From assembly GCA_947487765.1 (NCBI GenBank), contig CANKXO010000003.1, forward strand, positions 1 through 64,000: DNA of 64,000 nt, in the 5' to 3' direction. This DNA is from an uncultured Pseudomonadales bacterium (GTDB lineage Bacteria > Pseudomonadota > Gammaproteobacteria > Pseudomonadales > Cellvibrionaceae). The notes beneath the pieces are model-generated. The model was given only the letters and a program-made list of their open reading frames with translations, searched no databases and was not told the DNA's origin. Positions 8,352 through 18,675 of this stretch are shown here, in pieces. Made by a program: the position numbers and the translations under genes. Position 1 is the stretch's first letter; every line of letters begins with the position of its first letter.

Positions 8352-10106
8352 ATGAACCGTATCGGACAATTCATTCATACTATTGTCATTCAGTTTCGTC
8401 ATCGACTGGCAGATATTGATGCGCTCCCTCAGCTGACATTACTAGGTATTGTCGTTGGATGCGCCTCAGGCGGGCTTATCATTCTTTTTCGCTATGCGAT
8501 TGAATTACCGCTTGGTCACCTACTTCCAGGCAATAGTGAAAATTTCGAAGGACTCAGTAAGACATGGCAGTTTGGCCTCCCTGTGATTGGTGCGTTAATC
8601 ATTGGGACTGGCCTACACTTTTTGAAAGAAAGAGATAGAAGCGTTAGTGTTGGTCACGTACTTGAACGACTACATAATTTTCAGGGACGCATGCCTCTAA
8701 CGAACTTGATCGTACAATTTGCAGGGGGCGTGATCAGCCTGATCACTGGTCAATCTGTTGGCCGTGAAGGGCCAGCTATTCATATCGGTGCAGGAACCGC
8801 CAGCGTTATTGGACAATGGTTGAAGTTACCCAACAACAGCCTAAGCACATTAATCGCTTGTGGTGTTGCGGCCGGGATTGCCGCATCCTTTAACACTCCT
8901 GTCGCCGGCGTTATTTTTGCCATGGAGGTGGTTCTGATGAACTACACCATTGTTGGCTTTATTCCTGTCATGATGGCATCAGTTTGCGGCTCCTTAATCG
9001 CACGCTCGACATTTGGTAGCGAAGCCTTTTTTACAATTGATAACGCCGAGTTACATGGACTATTAGAAATTCCCTTTATGGTGATTGCCGGGCTAGTGAT
9101 CGCTTTTTTTGCTACGCTGTATATGCGTTTACAACTATCCTTTAACCGCTTTTCTCATTATCCTATTTTTTTACGTGTAACCGCAGCAGGACTTGTGACG
9201 GGTATGATTGGAGTTTTATGCCCAGAAATTTTAGGCTTAGGTTATGACACCATTAATCTTGGCATTGAAGGCAAATTAAGCCTTGGCATCCTATTCGCTA
9301 TTGCTCTAGCAAAAATTATAGCCACCAGCTTCAGTATAAGTATGGGCATTCCAGGAGGGCTAATCGGACCTCAATTGTTGATCGGGGCCTGCTTGGGTGG
9401 GATTATAGGTATTATTGGCAACACTTTATTCCCAGAAAATATTAACAATAGCGGCATCTATGTTTTGCTCGGAATGGCCGCTATGATGGGGGCCGTATTA
9501 AATGCGCCACTGGCTGCATTAATGGCCGTACTTGAACTAACATACAATCCATCAATTATTTTCCCAAGTATGCTGATTATTGTCATTGCCTGCGTTGTCA
9601 CGCGGCAGCTTTATCATTGCGATGGCATCTTTGTCGAAATGCTAAACCTGAGCGGAACACAACTGGACGTTGGTCCAGTGAAGCAAGTACTGGGTAATAT
9701 TGGCGTCCGTAGCGCGATGAAAACAGCATTTGTTGTAAGCCCAACACAAATCACCCAAACTCAAGCAAGTAATTTCTTATCTAAAAACCCGTTGTGGATT
9801 GTGATAAAAACCGATGATGAAAACATACTACTTAGGGCTGCTGATCTCGCCATCACCCTTGAATCGTTGAAAGAGAATCAACAAGGAGAAAATGCAGAAG
9901 AAGGCAATATCGACTTACTCGAAATTCCAGCTCAACGTTTAAGCTTGACATCAGCACCAGAATTATCAACGCTTTTTGAAGCAAAAAAAATATTAGATAA
10001 ACAACCTGGAACAGCACTCTTTGTCACACCACAAATACAAACAACACCCGAGCCTAAAATCTTGGGCATTATTACTCAAGATACTATTAGCAATTACTAT
10101 ATGTAA
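8352..10106 (+). CDS. ClC-family chloride channel / proton antiporter
   Basis: A 584-residue ClC protein with about ten or more hydrophobic segments to residue ~425 and a soluble C-terminal region of about 150 residues where CBS-like domains are usual. The hallmark GREGPAIHIG is at 137-146, with the gating glutamate E139, as in proton-coupled ClC exchangers. A later glycine-rich filter segment reads GMGIPGGLIGP. The first filter motif (GSGIP in E. coli ClcA) is not recognisable; SVSVGHV stands there instead, so this is a divergent subfamily. It is divergent from argC and followed 19 bp later by hemJ. Confidence 0.9.
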   Translation: MNRIGQFIHTIVIQFRHRLADIDALPQLTLLGIVVGCASGGLIILFRYAIELPLGHLLPGNSENFEGLSKTWQFGLPVIGALIIGTGLHFLKERDRSVSVGHVLERLHNFQGRMPLTNLIVQFAGGVISLITGQSVGREGPAIHIGAGTASVIGQWLKLPNNSLSTLIACGVAAGIAASFNTPVAGVIFAMEVVLMNYTIVGFIPVMMASVCGSLIARSTFGSEAFFTIDNAELHGLLEIPFMVIAGLVIAFFATLYMRLQLSFNRFSHYPIFLRVTAAGLVTGMIGVLCPEILGLGYDTINLGIEGKLSLGILFAIALAKIIATSFSISMGIPGGLIGPQLLIGACLGGIIGIIGNTLFPENINNSGIYVLLGMAAMMGAVLNAPLAALMAVLELTYNPSIIFPSMLIIVIACVVTRQLYHCDGIFVEMLNLSGTQLDVGPVKQVLGNIGVRSAMKTAFVVSPTQITQTQASNFLSKNPLWIVIKTDDENILLRAADLAITLESLKENQQGENAEEGNIDLLEIPAQRLSLTSAPELSTLFEAKKILDKQPGTALFVTPQIQTTPEPKILGIITQDTISNYYM

Positions 10107-10125
10107 GGAACATTAGAGAAACGTT

Positions 10126-10551
10126 ATGTTATGGGTTAAATCTTTTCATATTATTTCAGTTGTCTGCTGGTTTGCCGTTTTGTTCTATTTGCCGCGTTTA
10201 TTTGTTTATCATTCAATGAGTGAAGATGAAATAAGTAAAGAAAGATTCAAAGTCATGGAACGCAAACTATTAAGAGGTATTGGCACTCCATCAATGATTG
10301 CCACGTTTATCTTTGGCATTTGGCTCGCTAGCTATAATTGGGATTATTACCAACACTCACTCTGGTTTTGGATTAAAATGTCTCTAGTGGTCGTTCTGTC
10401 TATTTATCATCATATTTGCATTCATATCTGGAGGCAATTTTGTGCTGATAAAAATACTCGCAGCCATGTTTTTTATCGATGGTTTAACGAATTCCCTGTG
10501 ATATTGCTCATCGCAATTGTTTGCTTAGTTGTCGTCAAACCTACTTGGTAG
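10126..10551 (+). CDS. hemJ: protoporphyrinogen IX oxidase HemJ
   Basis: A 141-residue protein with four predicted membrane helices. It matches HemJ, the membrane enzyme oxidising protoporphyrinogen IX in heme synthesis in many Gram-negatives. It has the expected His in the first helix (SFHIISVVCW), a LPRLFVYH segment, and a Lys in WIKMSLVVVLSIYHH. The context supports it: hemL follows 41 bp downstream. The related CopD fold is the alternative, but length and neighbour favour HemJ. Confidence 0.85.
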   Translation: MLWVKSFHIISVVCWFAVLFYLPRLFVYHSMSEDEISKERFKVMERKLLRGIGTPSMIATFIFGIWLASYNWDYYQHSLWFWIKMSLVVVLSIYHHICIHIWRQFCADKNTRSHVFYRWFNEFPVILLIAIVCLVVVKPTW

Positions 10552-10592
10552 CAATATTATTATTTTAATTCAGTTACTTTCAGGAAGTATCA

Positions 10593-11885
10593 ATGACTCG
10601 CTCTGAAACACTTTTTTCAAACGCTCAACAATTTATTCCCGGTGGAGTAAATTCGCCCGTACGTGCCTTTAAAGCCGTTGGTGGCACTCCGGTTTTTTTC
10701 AAACGCGCACAGGGTGCTTATATATATGATGAAGACGACAAACGTTATATTGATTATGTTCTGTCTTGGGGGCCAATGATTTTAGGCCACGCAAATCCAG
10801 ATGTAATTAATGCTGTTATCGAGAAAGCAAAAGACGGCCTCAGCTTTGGCGCTCCAACTGAATTAGAAACAACATTAGCACAAGACATCTGCAATATTAT
10901 CCCCAACATGAATCAGGTGCGTTTTGTTAATTCTGGCACTGAAGCCACAATGAGCGCCATTCGATTAGCCCGTGGTTATACCGGTCGCGATAAGATTGTG
11001 AAATTTGAAGGATGCTATCATGGTCACTCTGATTCGTTACTTGTTAAAGCTGGGTCTGGCGCATTAACTCTTGGAGTTCCAAGTTCACCAGGCGTTCCCA
11101 AAGAATTAGCTGATCATACTATTACACTCAATTACAACGATAGTGAGCAAGTTGAATCTGTCTTTTCAGAGATAGGTGAACAAGTCGCCTGCATCATTGT
11201 TGAACCTGTTGCTGGAAATATGAATTGTATTCCCCCTGTCGATGGCTTTTTGCAAACGTTAAGGAACGTCTGTGACAACTACGGCAGCGTACTTATTTTT
11301 GACGAAGTAATGACAGGCTTCCGCGTACACTCACAAGGCGCACAAGCGTGTTACAACGTTGATGCTGACCTCATTACTTTAGGTAAAGTCATGGGCGGTG
11401 GTATGCCGGTTGGTGCTTTTGGTGGTAAAACAGATATCATGAATCACATAGCACCTCTTGGCCCAGTGTATCAAGCAGGAACATTGTCAGGTAACCCTGT
11501 CGCTATGGCTGCAGGTTTAGCCAACTTACAAGGACTTAAACAAGAAGGGTTTTACAATAAGTTATTTGCAACAACTGACAAGCTAGTCACAGGATTACAA
11601 GAGCGCGCCAATGCCGCCGGCATTCCTTTTACAACCAATCATGCCGGATCTATGTTTGGTTTCTTCTTTTTAAAGGATGGATGTCAATTAGCGACGGTGA
11701 CTAACTACCAACAAGTAATGGATTGCAACATTGAACGTTTTAATCAATTTTTTCATTTAATGTTAGATGCCGGTGTTTACCTAGCCCCCGCCTCTTATGA
11801 GGCAGGATTTACGTCTATCGCACACACGGAAGAAGATATTGAAACAACATTAGACGCAGCTGAAAGTGCATTTAAACAGCTTTAA
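10593..11885 (+). CDS. hemL: glutamate-1-semialdehyde 2,1-aminomutase
   Basis: PLP enzyme converting glutamate-1-semialdehyde to 5-aminolevulinate, the tetrapyrrole precursor. At 430 residues it is full length. The PLP lysine is K265 in [18 protein letters not shown]. The family signatures [28 protein letters not shown] and [11 protein letters not shown] are all present. The ribosome site is AGGAAG. It is close behind hemJ, giving a small heme-synthesis group. Confidence 0.98.
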   Translation: MTRSETLFSNAQQFIPGGVNSPVRAFKAVGGTPVFFKRAQGAYIYDEDDKRYIDYVLSWGPMILGHANPDVINAVIEKAKDGLSFGAPTELETTLAQDICNIIPNMNQVRFVNSGTEATMSAIRLARGYTGRDKIVKFEGCYHGHSDSLLVKAGSGALTLGVPSSPGVPKELADHTITLNYNDSEQVESVFSEIGEQVACIIVEPVAGNMNCIPPVDGFLQTLRNVCDNYGSVLIFDEVMTGFRVHSQGAQACYNVDADLITLGKVMGGGMPVGAFGGKTDIMNHIAPLGPVYQAGTLSGNPVAMAAGLANLQGLKQEGFYNKLFATTDKLVTGLQERANAAGIPFTTNHAGSMFGFFFLKDGCQLATVTNYQQVMDCNIERFNQFFHLMLDAGVYLAPASYEAGFTSIAHTEEDIETTLDAAESAFKQL

Positions 11886-11907
11886 TTATCTAGACACTAA
11901 CAAATAA

Positions 11908-12291
11908 ATGAAGATCTCTGCGATGAAACAAGCCCTTGTCATCAAACCCAATATTAAGGATGAATACTTTTTTGACGAAGGCTGTTTTATATTAGAATTA
12001 TCGAATTCAGAAGATGACACCGGAGTGTCTATCGCTCAAGCTAGGGTCAAGCCTAATACCACAACAGAATTACATAAGCTCGACAAAACAATAGAGCGCT
12101 ATGTCATTTTAGAAGGAAGCGGGGCAGTCACACTTGGGAAGTCACAACCAATAGCGGTTGGTAAACATGATGTTGTTCTTATTCCCGAAAACCATCCCCA
12201 AGCCATTTGCAATACAGGTAGTGACGATTTAATTTTCTTAGTTATTTGCACACCGAGATTCAAGCCAAACAATTATATTGCTTGTAGCTAA
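11908..12291 (+). CDS. small cupin domain protein
   Basis: A 127-residue single cupin. Cupin motif 1 is seen as TTTELHKLDKTIERYVILEGSG and motif 2 as VLIPENHPQAICN. Metal ligands are reduced compared with a classic HxH-E-H set (H56, E63, H97-like positions). Substrate and role are unknown. It is 22 bp downstream of hemL and so probably co-transcribed. Two ATGs, five codons apart, are possible starts. Confidence 0.72.
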   Translation: MKISAMKQALVIKPNIKDEYFFDEGCFILELSNSEDDTGVSIAQARVKPNTTTELHKLDKTIERYVILEGSGAVTLGKSQPIAVGKHDVVLIPENHPQAICNTGSDDLIFLVICTPRFKPNNYIACS

Positions 12292-12311
12292 TTATATTGT
12301 TCCAATAAAAG

Positions 12312-13292
12312 CTATTTAACGATACTCCCATGGGCCTGCTGATCTGCATGGTAAGAAGAGCGAACTAATGGACCACATGCTGCACGCTCAAACCCCATTT
12401 CATCGGCCAAATTTTTATATTCATCAAATTCTTCTGGCGTCACATAACGCTGCACCGGCAAATGATCCTTAGACGGCTGAAGGTATTGCCCTATCGTCAG
12501 CATATTAATATTGTGTTCGCGCATATCACGCATGACTTCAAAAATTTCTTCTTTGGTTTCACCTAAACCAACCATCAAACCAGATTTTGTTAAAACATCG
12601 GGACGACGCACCTTATACTGCTTTAACAAATCTAACGACCATCGATAATTTGCACCAGGACGAGCTTCACGGTACAAACGTGGCACAGTTTCGAGATTGT
12701 GATTAAATACATCGGGTGCTTCTTTTTCCAGTATATCTAAAGCAACATCCATTCGGCCTCGAAAATCCGGCGTTAAAATTTCAACTTCTAGGTTAGGTGA
12801 ATGAACTCGGGCTTCACGGATACAATCGGCAAAGTGTTGTGCTCCTCCATCACGTAGATCATCTCTATCAACAGACGTAATCACCACGTACTTTAAACGC
12901 ATTTCAGCAATGGCCTCTGCCAGTTGCTGGGGCTCTTCCGTATCTAGCGGGTTTGGCTTTCCATGGCCCACATCGCAAAATGGGCAACGACGGGTACAAA
13001 TATCACCCATAATCATAAAAGTCGCTGTACCGCCAGAAAAACATTCACCAAGGTTAGGACATGATGCTTCTTCACACACACTAGACAAACCATTCTTTCG
13101 AAGAATCTTCTTAATCCGTTCCACATCTGGGGAAGCAGGCACTCGCACACGAATCCAATCAGGTTTACGTAACATTTCATCGGTTGCGATGACCTTAACA
13201 GGAATCCTTTCTACTTTATCGGCATCTCTCAGCTTTTCACCTTGCTGATGGCGAGCTGTACGTCGAGTCGGTGATGTGGGTAAATCTTTCAT
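12312..13292 (-). CDS. lipA: lipoyl synthase
   Basis: Radical-SAM enzyme inserting sulfur into octanoyl groups to make lipoate. Both clusters are visible: the auxiliary site C73-x4-C78-x5-C84 and the radical-SAM site C99-x3-C103-x2-C106. The C-terminal RSSYHAD motif, whose Ser ligates the auxiliary cluster, is present. The 326-residue length is typical. lipB lies two bases upstream on the same strand, and the two genes form the standard lipoate pair. Confidence 0.98.
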   Translation of the reverse strand: MKDLPTSPTRRTARHQQGEKLRDADKVERIPVKVIATDEMLRKPDWIRVRVPASPDVERIKKILRKNGLSSVCEEASCPNLGECFSGGTATFMIMGDICTRRCPFCDVGHGKPNPLDTEEPQQLAEAIAEMRLKYVVITSVDRDDLRDGGAQHFADCIREARVHSPNLEVEILTPDFRGRMDVALDILEKEAPDVFNHNLETVPRLYREARPGANYRWSLDLLKQYKVRRPDVLTKSGLMVGLGETKEEIFEVMRDMREHNINMLTIGQYLQPSKDHLPVQRYVTPEEFDEYKNLADEMGFERAACGPLVRSSYHADQQAHGSIVK

Positions 13293-13294
13293 AC

Positions 13295-13966
13295 TTATCT
13301 CATTAGGGGTGTATCTATTTTTTCAACAGATGAAATCTTTAAATTGTGTTTGATTAGCTCAACAATAGATTTTTCAACAGTATCATAGTTAACTGATTGA
13401 TTTGTGGGCAAGTCTTTCATTTGCGTCATTCGCAACGCTTCGTAGCCGCAGGGGTTGATTAACTCAAATGGCGACAGGTCCATATCGACATTAATACTCA
13501 TTCCATGAAAGCAACAGCCTTTCCGAACTCTTAGTCCTAGAGAGGCAATCTTATCATCAATACCATCTCGACTGACATATACGCCTGGAGCATCTACTTT
13601 AGGATGGGCTGAAATACCGTAATTTGCCAGCAGTTCAACGGCAGTTTCTTCCAATAGGGTAATCATGTCTCTCACCCCTAGCTTGCGCCTTCGCAAATCA
13701 ATTAGAGGGTATAAGACCAACTGACCAGGGCCATGGTAGGTAACCTGCCCACCGCGATCTGATTGTACAATAGGAATATTACCGGGGTTTAAAACATGCT
13801 CTGGCTTGCCCGCCTGCCCTTGCGTAAAAACAGGTGAATGCTGGACAAGCCACAATTCATCAACACTCTCATTATTCCGTGAATCGGTAAATGTTGACAT
13901 CGATTGCCAAACAGGTTCATAAGGTTGTAGGCCCAAAAAACGTACCTGTAACCTATCAACAATCAT
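13295..13966 (-). CDS. lipB: octanoyltransferase
   Basis: LipB transfers octanoate from acyl carrier protein to lipoyl domains, feeding LipA. The family segments [15 protein letters not shown], the active-site lysine region [19 protein letters not shown] and the conserved Cys in NPCGYE are present. The 223-residue length is normal. Its ATG overlaps the stop of the DUF493 gene by one base (TAATG), which indicates translational coupling. Confidence 0.97.
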   Translation of the reverse strand: MIVDRLQVRFLGLQPYEPVWQSMSTFTDSRNNESVDELWLVQHSPVFTQGQAGKPEHVLNPGNIPIVQSDRGGQVTYHGPGQLVLYPLIDLRRRKLGVRDMITLLEETAVELLANYGISAHPKVDAPGVYVSRDGIDDKIASLGLRVRKGCCFHGMSINVDMDLSPFELINPCGYEALRMTQMKDLPTNQSVNYDTVEKSIVELIKHNLKISSVEKIDTPLMR

Positions 13967-14238
13967 TAGATAACCATTTTTACTTTAGGGTTCGCAATCA
14001 AAGCCTGATGGTATGCTTGCAATTGTTCAATGCCGGTTGCAGTAATATAAAGTGTAATTGACTGAAACTTACCCTTACTACTGGCTCTTACAGAGACTTT
14101 ATTTCGATCAAAACCAGGGGCAAATTGTTCAGTTGTTGTCAGCACAAACTCATGCATATCTATATGAGCTTCACCCATAACTTTAATAAGGTAATCTTCA
14201 CACGGAAATTCTATTTTAGGTGGCTCTTGTTCACTCAT
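13966..14238 (-). CDS. DUF493 / YbeD family protein
   Basis: A 90-residue protein matching the YbeD family, small ferredoxin-like-fold proteins found between dacA and lipB across gammaproteobacteria. It has the [14 protein letters not shown] start and the [18 protein letters not shown] core. A regulatory role is suspected for the family but its biochemistry is not established. One-base overlap with lipB and 16 bp from dacA imply a single transcript. Confidence 0.92.
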   Translation of the reverse strand: MSEQEPPKIEFPCEDYLIKVMGEAHIDMHEFVLTTTEQFAPGFDRNKVSVRASSKGKFQSITLYITATGIEQLQAYHQALIANPKVKMVI

Positions 14239-14254
14239 TTCGATAGCTTACCCA

Positions 14255-15436
14255 TTAATTAAATAAGCTATGAAAAAAGAGGGTAACTGCATCAATAATG
14301 CGACTAAATAAGCCTGCTTCTTCGATAGAGTTTAATGCAATCAGAGGCGCGCTAAGTAACTCTTCTCCTTCCAAAGTAATCACAACAGTACCCAGCTCTT
14401 GCCCTGTAGAGATAGGCGCTTCAATAATTTGATCAACACTTGCAGTAGCAACCAACTTGTCTTCCATACCACGAGGCACAGTAAGGAAGATATCTTTTTC
14501 CACACCCAAACTTAAGCTTTCTGTCTTACCCTTCCAAACACGGGTATCAGAAACCATGGTATTTTTTTCGTATAGCTTATGGGTATGGTAATAACGGAAA
14601 CCATAGGACAATAATTTTTGAGATTCCTGCGCCCGCGCATCATCAGAACGAGTACCTAACACTACCGAAATCAATCTCATACCATCTTTTTTTGAAGAAG
14701 CGACTAAACAGTATCCGGCTTCTTCAGTATGTCCCGTTTTCATCCCATCAATTGTCTTATCACGGAATAACAATTTATTGCGGTTAGGTTGATTGATACC
14801 ATTGTAGCTAAAATATTTTTCCGAATAGAGTTTATAACTTTCTGGGAATTCGGTAATCAGCGCTTTGGCTAAAATAGCGATATCACGAGCAGTAGAATAG
14901 TGCCCATCTTCAGGCCAACCGGTTGCATTACGAAATTGAGTATTTGTTAAACCTAACAAAGCTGCTTGCTGATTCATAACATCCACAAACGCTTCTTCAC
15001 TACCAGCAATATGCTCCGCTAAAGCAATAGTGGCGTCATTCCCAGACTGAATTATCATGCCCCGCATTAAGTCGATAACAGGAACCTGTGTTCCTTCGCG
15101 GACAAACATTTTCGAGCCACCTTTCTTCCATGCAGTTACACTGATGGTGACTTTATCAGAATGATTGATGGCTCCTCTTTCGATCTCAGAAGAAACGATA
15201 TAACTCGTCATCAACTTGGTAATACTGGCTGGAGGCAAGGCCTTATCTGCATTTTTCTCAGCGAGCACTCGACCAGAGTTAGCATCTATTAGTAAGTAAC
15301 CTGTTGCTGCTAATTGAGGTGCCGCAGGAATGATTACCTGGCGTGGATTGAGCGTTGGATTAGCACTGACAACCAAAGGCAACGCAATTAAAAAAAGAAG
15401 AAAAAATTTAAAAACAGAAAAATGATGCATAGACAT
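14255..15436 (-). CDS. dacA: D-alanyl-D-alanine carboxypeptidase (PBP5/6 type)
   Basis: Low-molecular-mass penicillin-binding protein that trims the terminal D-Ala of peptidoglycan stem peptides. The three active-site motifs are S71-x2-K74 (SITK), S131-G-N133 and K233-T-G235. An N-terminal signal peptide (about 9-25) and a C-terminal amphipathic tail (SIEEAGLFSRIIDAVTLFFH) for membrane attachment are visible. The length of 393 residues is typical. It lies in the canonical rlpA-dacA-DUF493-lipB order. Confidence 0.97.
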   Translation of the reverse strand: MSMHHFSVFKFFLLFLIALPLVVSANPTLNPRQVIIPAAPQLAATGYLLIDANSGRVLAEKNADKALPPASITKLMTSYIVSSEIERGAINHSDKVTISVTAWKKGGSKMFVREGTQVPVIDLMRGMIIQSGNDATIALAEHIAGSEEAFVDVMNQQAALLGLTNTQFRNATGWPEDGHYSTARDIAILAKALITEFPESYKLYSEKYFSYNGINQPNRNKLLFRDKTIDGMKTGHTEEAGYCLVASSKKDGMRLISVVLGTRSDDARAQESQKLLSYGFRYYHTHKLYEKNTMVSDTRVWKGKTESLSLGVEKDIFLTVPRGMEDKLVATASVDQIIEAPISTGQELGTVVITLEGEELLSAPLIALNSIEEAGLFSRIIDAVTLFFHSLFN

Positions 15437-15529
15437 AGAATAGAAACAGTAGAAAGTTTTTATATCGGCCAGTAAAAGCCACGTAGTGTAACATAAATTA
15501 TTATCACGACTGTGATATGAACAACGGCT

Positions 15530-16474
15530 TTACTTTTTAATCCCTTGACGGACAACGTAACCCTTTTCAAACCCGCTCTCATGAAGGCGTTGCTGCAATA
15601 CAGGTATTTGCTGCTCATCAGCAACAGGACCAACGGTCACTCGGTGCAGTCTATCCTGCCCCTGAATAATATTCACTGACTCCGTTAAAATACTCGCGAC
15701 TTGGGCCTGCAAGGAAAGCGCTGTTTGCCGTTGCTGGAAAGCGCCAATTTGAATGTAGAAAAGGTTACTGGAATCGACCAAAACTTGTGATGGTATATTA
15801 CTCGTATTCTCTAAAGTCGGCGTTATTACAGAAACGACTGGTGCAGGAGTTACTGCAGGTGTTGCAATAGCTCCTGTCGTAGGAATAGTGACAGACTGAG
15901 GAGCCGCAACAACCTGCCTACGATCTTGGCCACCTTCAGGCGTTACATCAACTACATCAACCAAACCTGTACCAGTGGCATCGACGCCTAACTTTCTAGC
16001 AGCGGCATAACTTAGATCAATAATTCGGTTGTCGTGAAATGGGCCGCGGTCATTAATCTTGACAACCACAGAACGGCCATTGCCTACATGGGTCACCCTC
16101 ACGTAACTCGGTATGGGAAGTGTTTTATGTGCTGCTGTCATGGCAAACATATCATACACTTCGCCATTAGCTGTGCGCCGGCCGTGAAATTTTGTGCCAT
16201 ACCAAGATGCTACACCGCGCTCGCGATAACCTCGGCTGTCTGACATTACTCGATAGGTTTTACCAAGAACAGTATAAACACCCGCATTACCTGCACGAGT
16301 ACGTATTACTGGCGCAGGCCTGGCATCTTGAACATGAGAAACATCGACAGGTGTTGGTGGGCCACCATCTTGTGGCTCGCGCTGAACCACAGAACAAGCT
16401 CCTAGGACAAGCACCCAAAAAACAACTGCAGGTACTTTTATTATTTGCCACCGCATACCTATACCCCTAGCCAT
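15530..16474 (-). CDS. rlpA: septal ring lytic transglycosylase RlpA lipoprotein
   Basis: A 314-residue lipoprotein with lipobox LGAC (C27). The double-psi beta-barrel domain lies at about 85-180, with the catalytic-type GVASWYGTKFHGRRTANGE and NDRGPFHDNRIIDLS segments. A C-terminal SPOR domain lies at about 235-312 (FYIQIGAFQQRQTA). SPOR domains bind denuded glycan at the septum, where RlpA cleaves. The linker is Pro/Thr/Val-rich. The ATG has an AGGA ribosome site. It sits between mltB and dacA. Confidence 0.95.
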   Translation of the reverse strand: MARGIGMRWQIIKVPAVVFWVLVLGACSVVQREPQDGGPPTPVDVSHVQDARPAPVIRTRAGNAGVYTVLGKTYRVMSDSRGYRERGVASWYGTKFHGRRTANGEVYDMFAMTAAHKTLPIPSYVRVTHVGNGRSVVVKINDRGPFHDNRIIDLSYAAARKLGVDATGTGLVDVVDVTPEGGQDRRQVVAAPQSVTIPTTGAIATPAVTPAPVVSVITPTLENTSNIPSQVLVDSSNLFYIQIGAFQQRQTALSLQAQVASILTESVNIIQGQDRLHRVTVGPVADEQQIPVLQQRLHESGFEKGYVVRQGIKK

Positions 16475-16504
16475 TATTTCCTGTGCTCTTGTGAACGTTT
16501 CTTA

Positions 16505-17509
16505 TTAGGAGGACTTGCGCGCTTGAGCAATTTCATTACTTAATTGCCAAACCGCCATTGCATATAAACGGCTGTGATTGTAGCGCGTAATGACATAAAA
16601 ATTATGCAAGCCCAGCCAAAACTCAGCACCCCATTGACCTTCCAAGCGCATAATAGTTGCAGATCCATTATCATTTACTGCTTTGACAGGAGTAAAACCC
16701 TTCTGTTTTAGCTCACCAACAGTTGCAGAAGGTTTAAGCGATTTATTAAGCAGGCTTTCATCAAAGCTGTCTGCCACTCGACTGCGAACGGCTACCTGCT
16801 CACCTGGCTTCCAACCATGCCGCTTGAAATAATTAGCAACACTGCCGATCGCATCTTCGGTATTGTCCCAAATATCTGCAAATTCATCCTTATCGTAGTC
16901 AATGGCATAGGCACGATAGCTTGAAGGAATAAACTGACCGTACCCCATCGCACCGGCATAAGAACCCATTAGATCAAGAGGGTTTTGCTTCTGTTCTCGG
17001 GACAATAATAAAAACTCTTTTAATTCTCTCCTGAAAAACTTGCTTCGTGGAGGATAGTCAAATGCCAATGTACTTAAAGCATCGATGACGCGAAATTTGC
17101 CTCGATGCTTACCATAGAATGTCTCCACACCAATAATGGCAACAATAATCTGAGCCGGAACCCCAAACTCTTTCTCTGCGCGCTCTAATATTTCTTGGTT
17201 TTCTTTCCAAAACTTAACGCCTTTTTTGATACGTGCCGAGGTTACGAAAATTTTTCGATACTTCTCCCACGTCAGCGTTTTCTCAGCGGGTCGTGCAATG
17301 GCATCTAAAATGACTTGCTTTTTCTGAGCACTATCAAACCAAGACTCAAGCTCTTCTACGCTAAAGTCATGCTCATTAGCCATTTCTCCAATGAAGCTGT
17401 CTACCGCTTGATGCGTATTATAGCTTTTGCCTTCATTGGCATTTACAGAGATAACTGACAATGAAAGTAATATCCCTAAACCTATATTTATCATACCGTC
17501 CTTTAACAT
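16505..17509 (-). CDS. mltB: membrane-bound lytic murein transglycosylase B
   Basis: A 334-residue lytic transglycosylase of the MltB (GH103) family. The catalytic glutamate lies in IIGVETFYGKHRG. Family segments GAMGYGQFIPSSY and DIWDNTEDAIGSVANYFKRHGW are present. The N-terminus is a signal peptide (ILLSLSVISVNA), but without a lipobox Cys, so this version is probably soluble periplasmic rather than lipid-anchored. It is 9 bp from rodA and co-oriented with the elongation genes. Confidence 0.95.
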   Translation of the reverse strand: MLKDGMINIGLGILLSLSVISVNANEGKSYNTHQAVDSFIGEMANEHDFSVEELESWFDSAQKKQVILDAIARPAEKTLTWEKYRKIFVTSARIKKGVKFWKENQEILERAEKEFGVPAQIIVAIIGVETFYGKHRGKFRVIDALSTLAFDYPPRSKFFRRELKEFLLLSREQKQNPLDLMGSYAGAMGYGQFIPSSYRAYAIDYDKDEFADIWDNTEDAIGSVANYFKRHGWKPGEQVAVRSRVADSFDESLLNKSLKPSATVGELKQKGFTPVKAVNDNGSATIMRLEGQWGAEFWLGLHNFYVITRYNHSRLYAMAVWQLSNEIAQARKSS

Positions 17510-17517
17510 AACGACCT

Positions 17518-18675
17518 TTATCGATTAGTTGAAATTCTACGAGGCTCAGTGCTGATACCCATCAACAAGCCGAAACCTAGCATCAAGGTGACCAAAGAAG
17601 TCCCCCCCAAACTTACCAGAGGTAAAGGCACACCAACCACTGGCAACAATCCTGAAACCATACCTATGTTGACAAAAACATAGACAAAAAATGTGAGAGT
17701 TATACTCCCAGCCAACAATCGTCTAAAACTATCTTGCGCATTTACTGCAATCATTAATCCACGAGCAATGATCAACAAATAGAACCCCAATAGAGCGACA
17801 ACACCAACAAAACCAAACTCTTCAGCCAAGACTGCAATAATAAAATCTGTATGGCTTTCAGGTAAAAAATCTAAATGTGACTGAGTACCATCTAACCACC
17901 CTTTACCATTAACACCACCTGATCCAATGGCCGTCTTCGATTGGATGATATTCCATCCGGCTCCCAGTTTATCTGCCTCCGGATTAAACAGCGTTAGCAC
18001 TCTCTGCCGCTGATAATCATGCAACACATAATGCCACATTGGCCACACGCTCGCGATCAATAGTGCCGCCGCTGTCAAAATATAACTCCAACGCAAGCCC
18101 GCATAAAATAATACAATCAGCCCTGATGTCGCCACAAGTATTGAGGTCCCTAGATCAGGCTGTCGAACAATTAGCACAGTTGGTATAGCAACAAAGACTA
18201 GAGACCAAAAAACATGCTTAAAACGAGGAGGTAGCGTTTTATTGGATAAATAAGCCGCAATAGCAATTGGCATCGCCAGCTTCATCATCTCTGATGGCTG
18301 AAATCGAAAACCACCGAGACTCAACCAGCGTTGAGCCCCTTTGGCACCAACCCCCCAGATCAGTACCAGAGCTAATAATATCAGTGCACCCACGTAAAAC
18401 AACAGCGACCAGCGCGCAAAATAATCAAGTTGTATTTGCGCGATAGTGAACATGCCCGCATAAGCAATAATGAAAAACACAACTTGTCGCCTGAGCAAAC
18501 TGCTATTACCCTCACTTGCACTATAAAGTACTACCAAGCCGACCGCCGTTAGGGCAAGCAAGAGGAATAGTAACAATGGGTCAAGATGGACAACACGCCA
18601 AAAACTACGCCTGCGACGCAAGTCATGGCTTGCTTCAGGCATACGTCGAATAAAGTCTTGCTGACGAACTGACAC
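17518..18675 (-). CDS. rodA: peptidoglycan glycosyltransferase RodA
   Basis: SEDS-family polymerase of the elongation complex, 385 residues with about ten membrane helices. The family signature LPESHTDFIIAVLAEEFG and the C-terminal VGLPLVSxGG-type segment (GVPLPLVSLGGTSLV) are present. The start is GTG and shares one base with the stop of mrdA (TAGTG), so the two partners are translationally coupled. RodA works with PBP2 (mrdA) to build the lateral wall. Confidence 0.97.
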   Translation of the reverse strand: MSVRQQDFIRRMPEASHDLRRRRSFWRVVHLDPLLLFLLLALTAVGLVVLYSASEGNSSLLRRQVVFFIIAYAGMFTIAQIQLDYFARWSLLFYVGALILLALVLIWGVGAKGAQRWLSLGGFRFQPSEMMKLAMPIAIAAYLSNKTLPPRFKHVFWSLVFVAIPTVLIVRQPDLGTSILVATSGLIVLFYAGLRWSYILTAAALLIASVWPMWHYVLHDYQRQRVLTLFNPEADKLGAGWNIIQSKTAIGSGGVNGKGWLDGTQSHLDFLPESHTDFIIAVLAEEFGFVGVVALLGFYLLIIARGLMIAVNAQDSFRRLLAGSITLTFFVYVFVNIGMVSGLLPVVGVPLPLVSLGGTSLVTLMLGFGLLMGISTEPRRISTNR

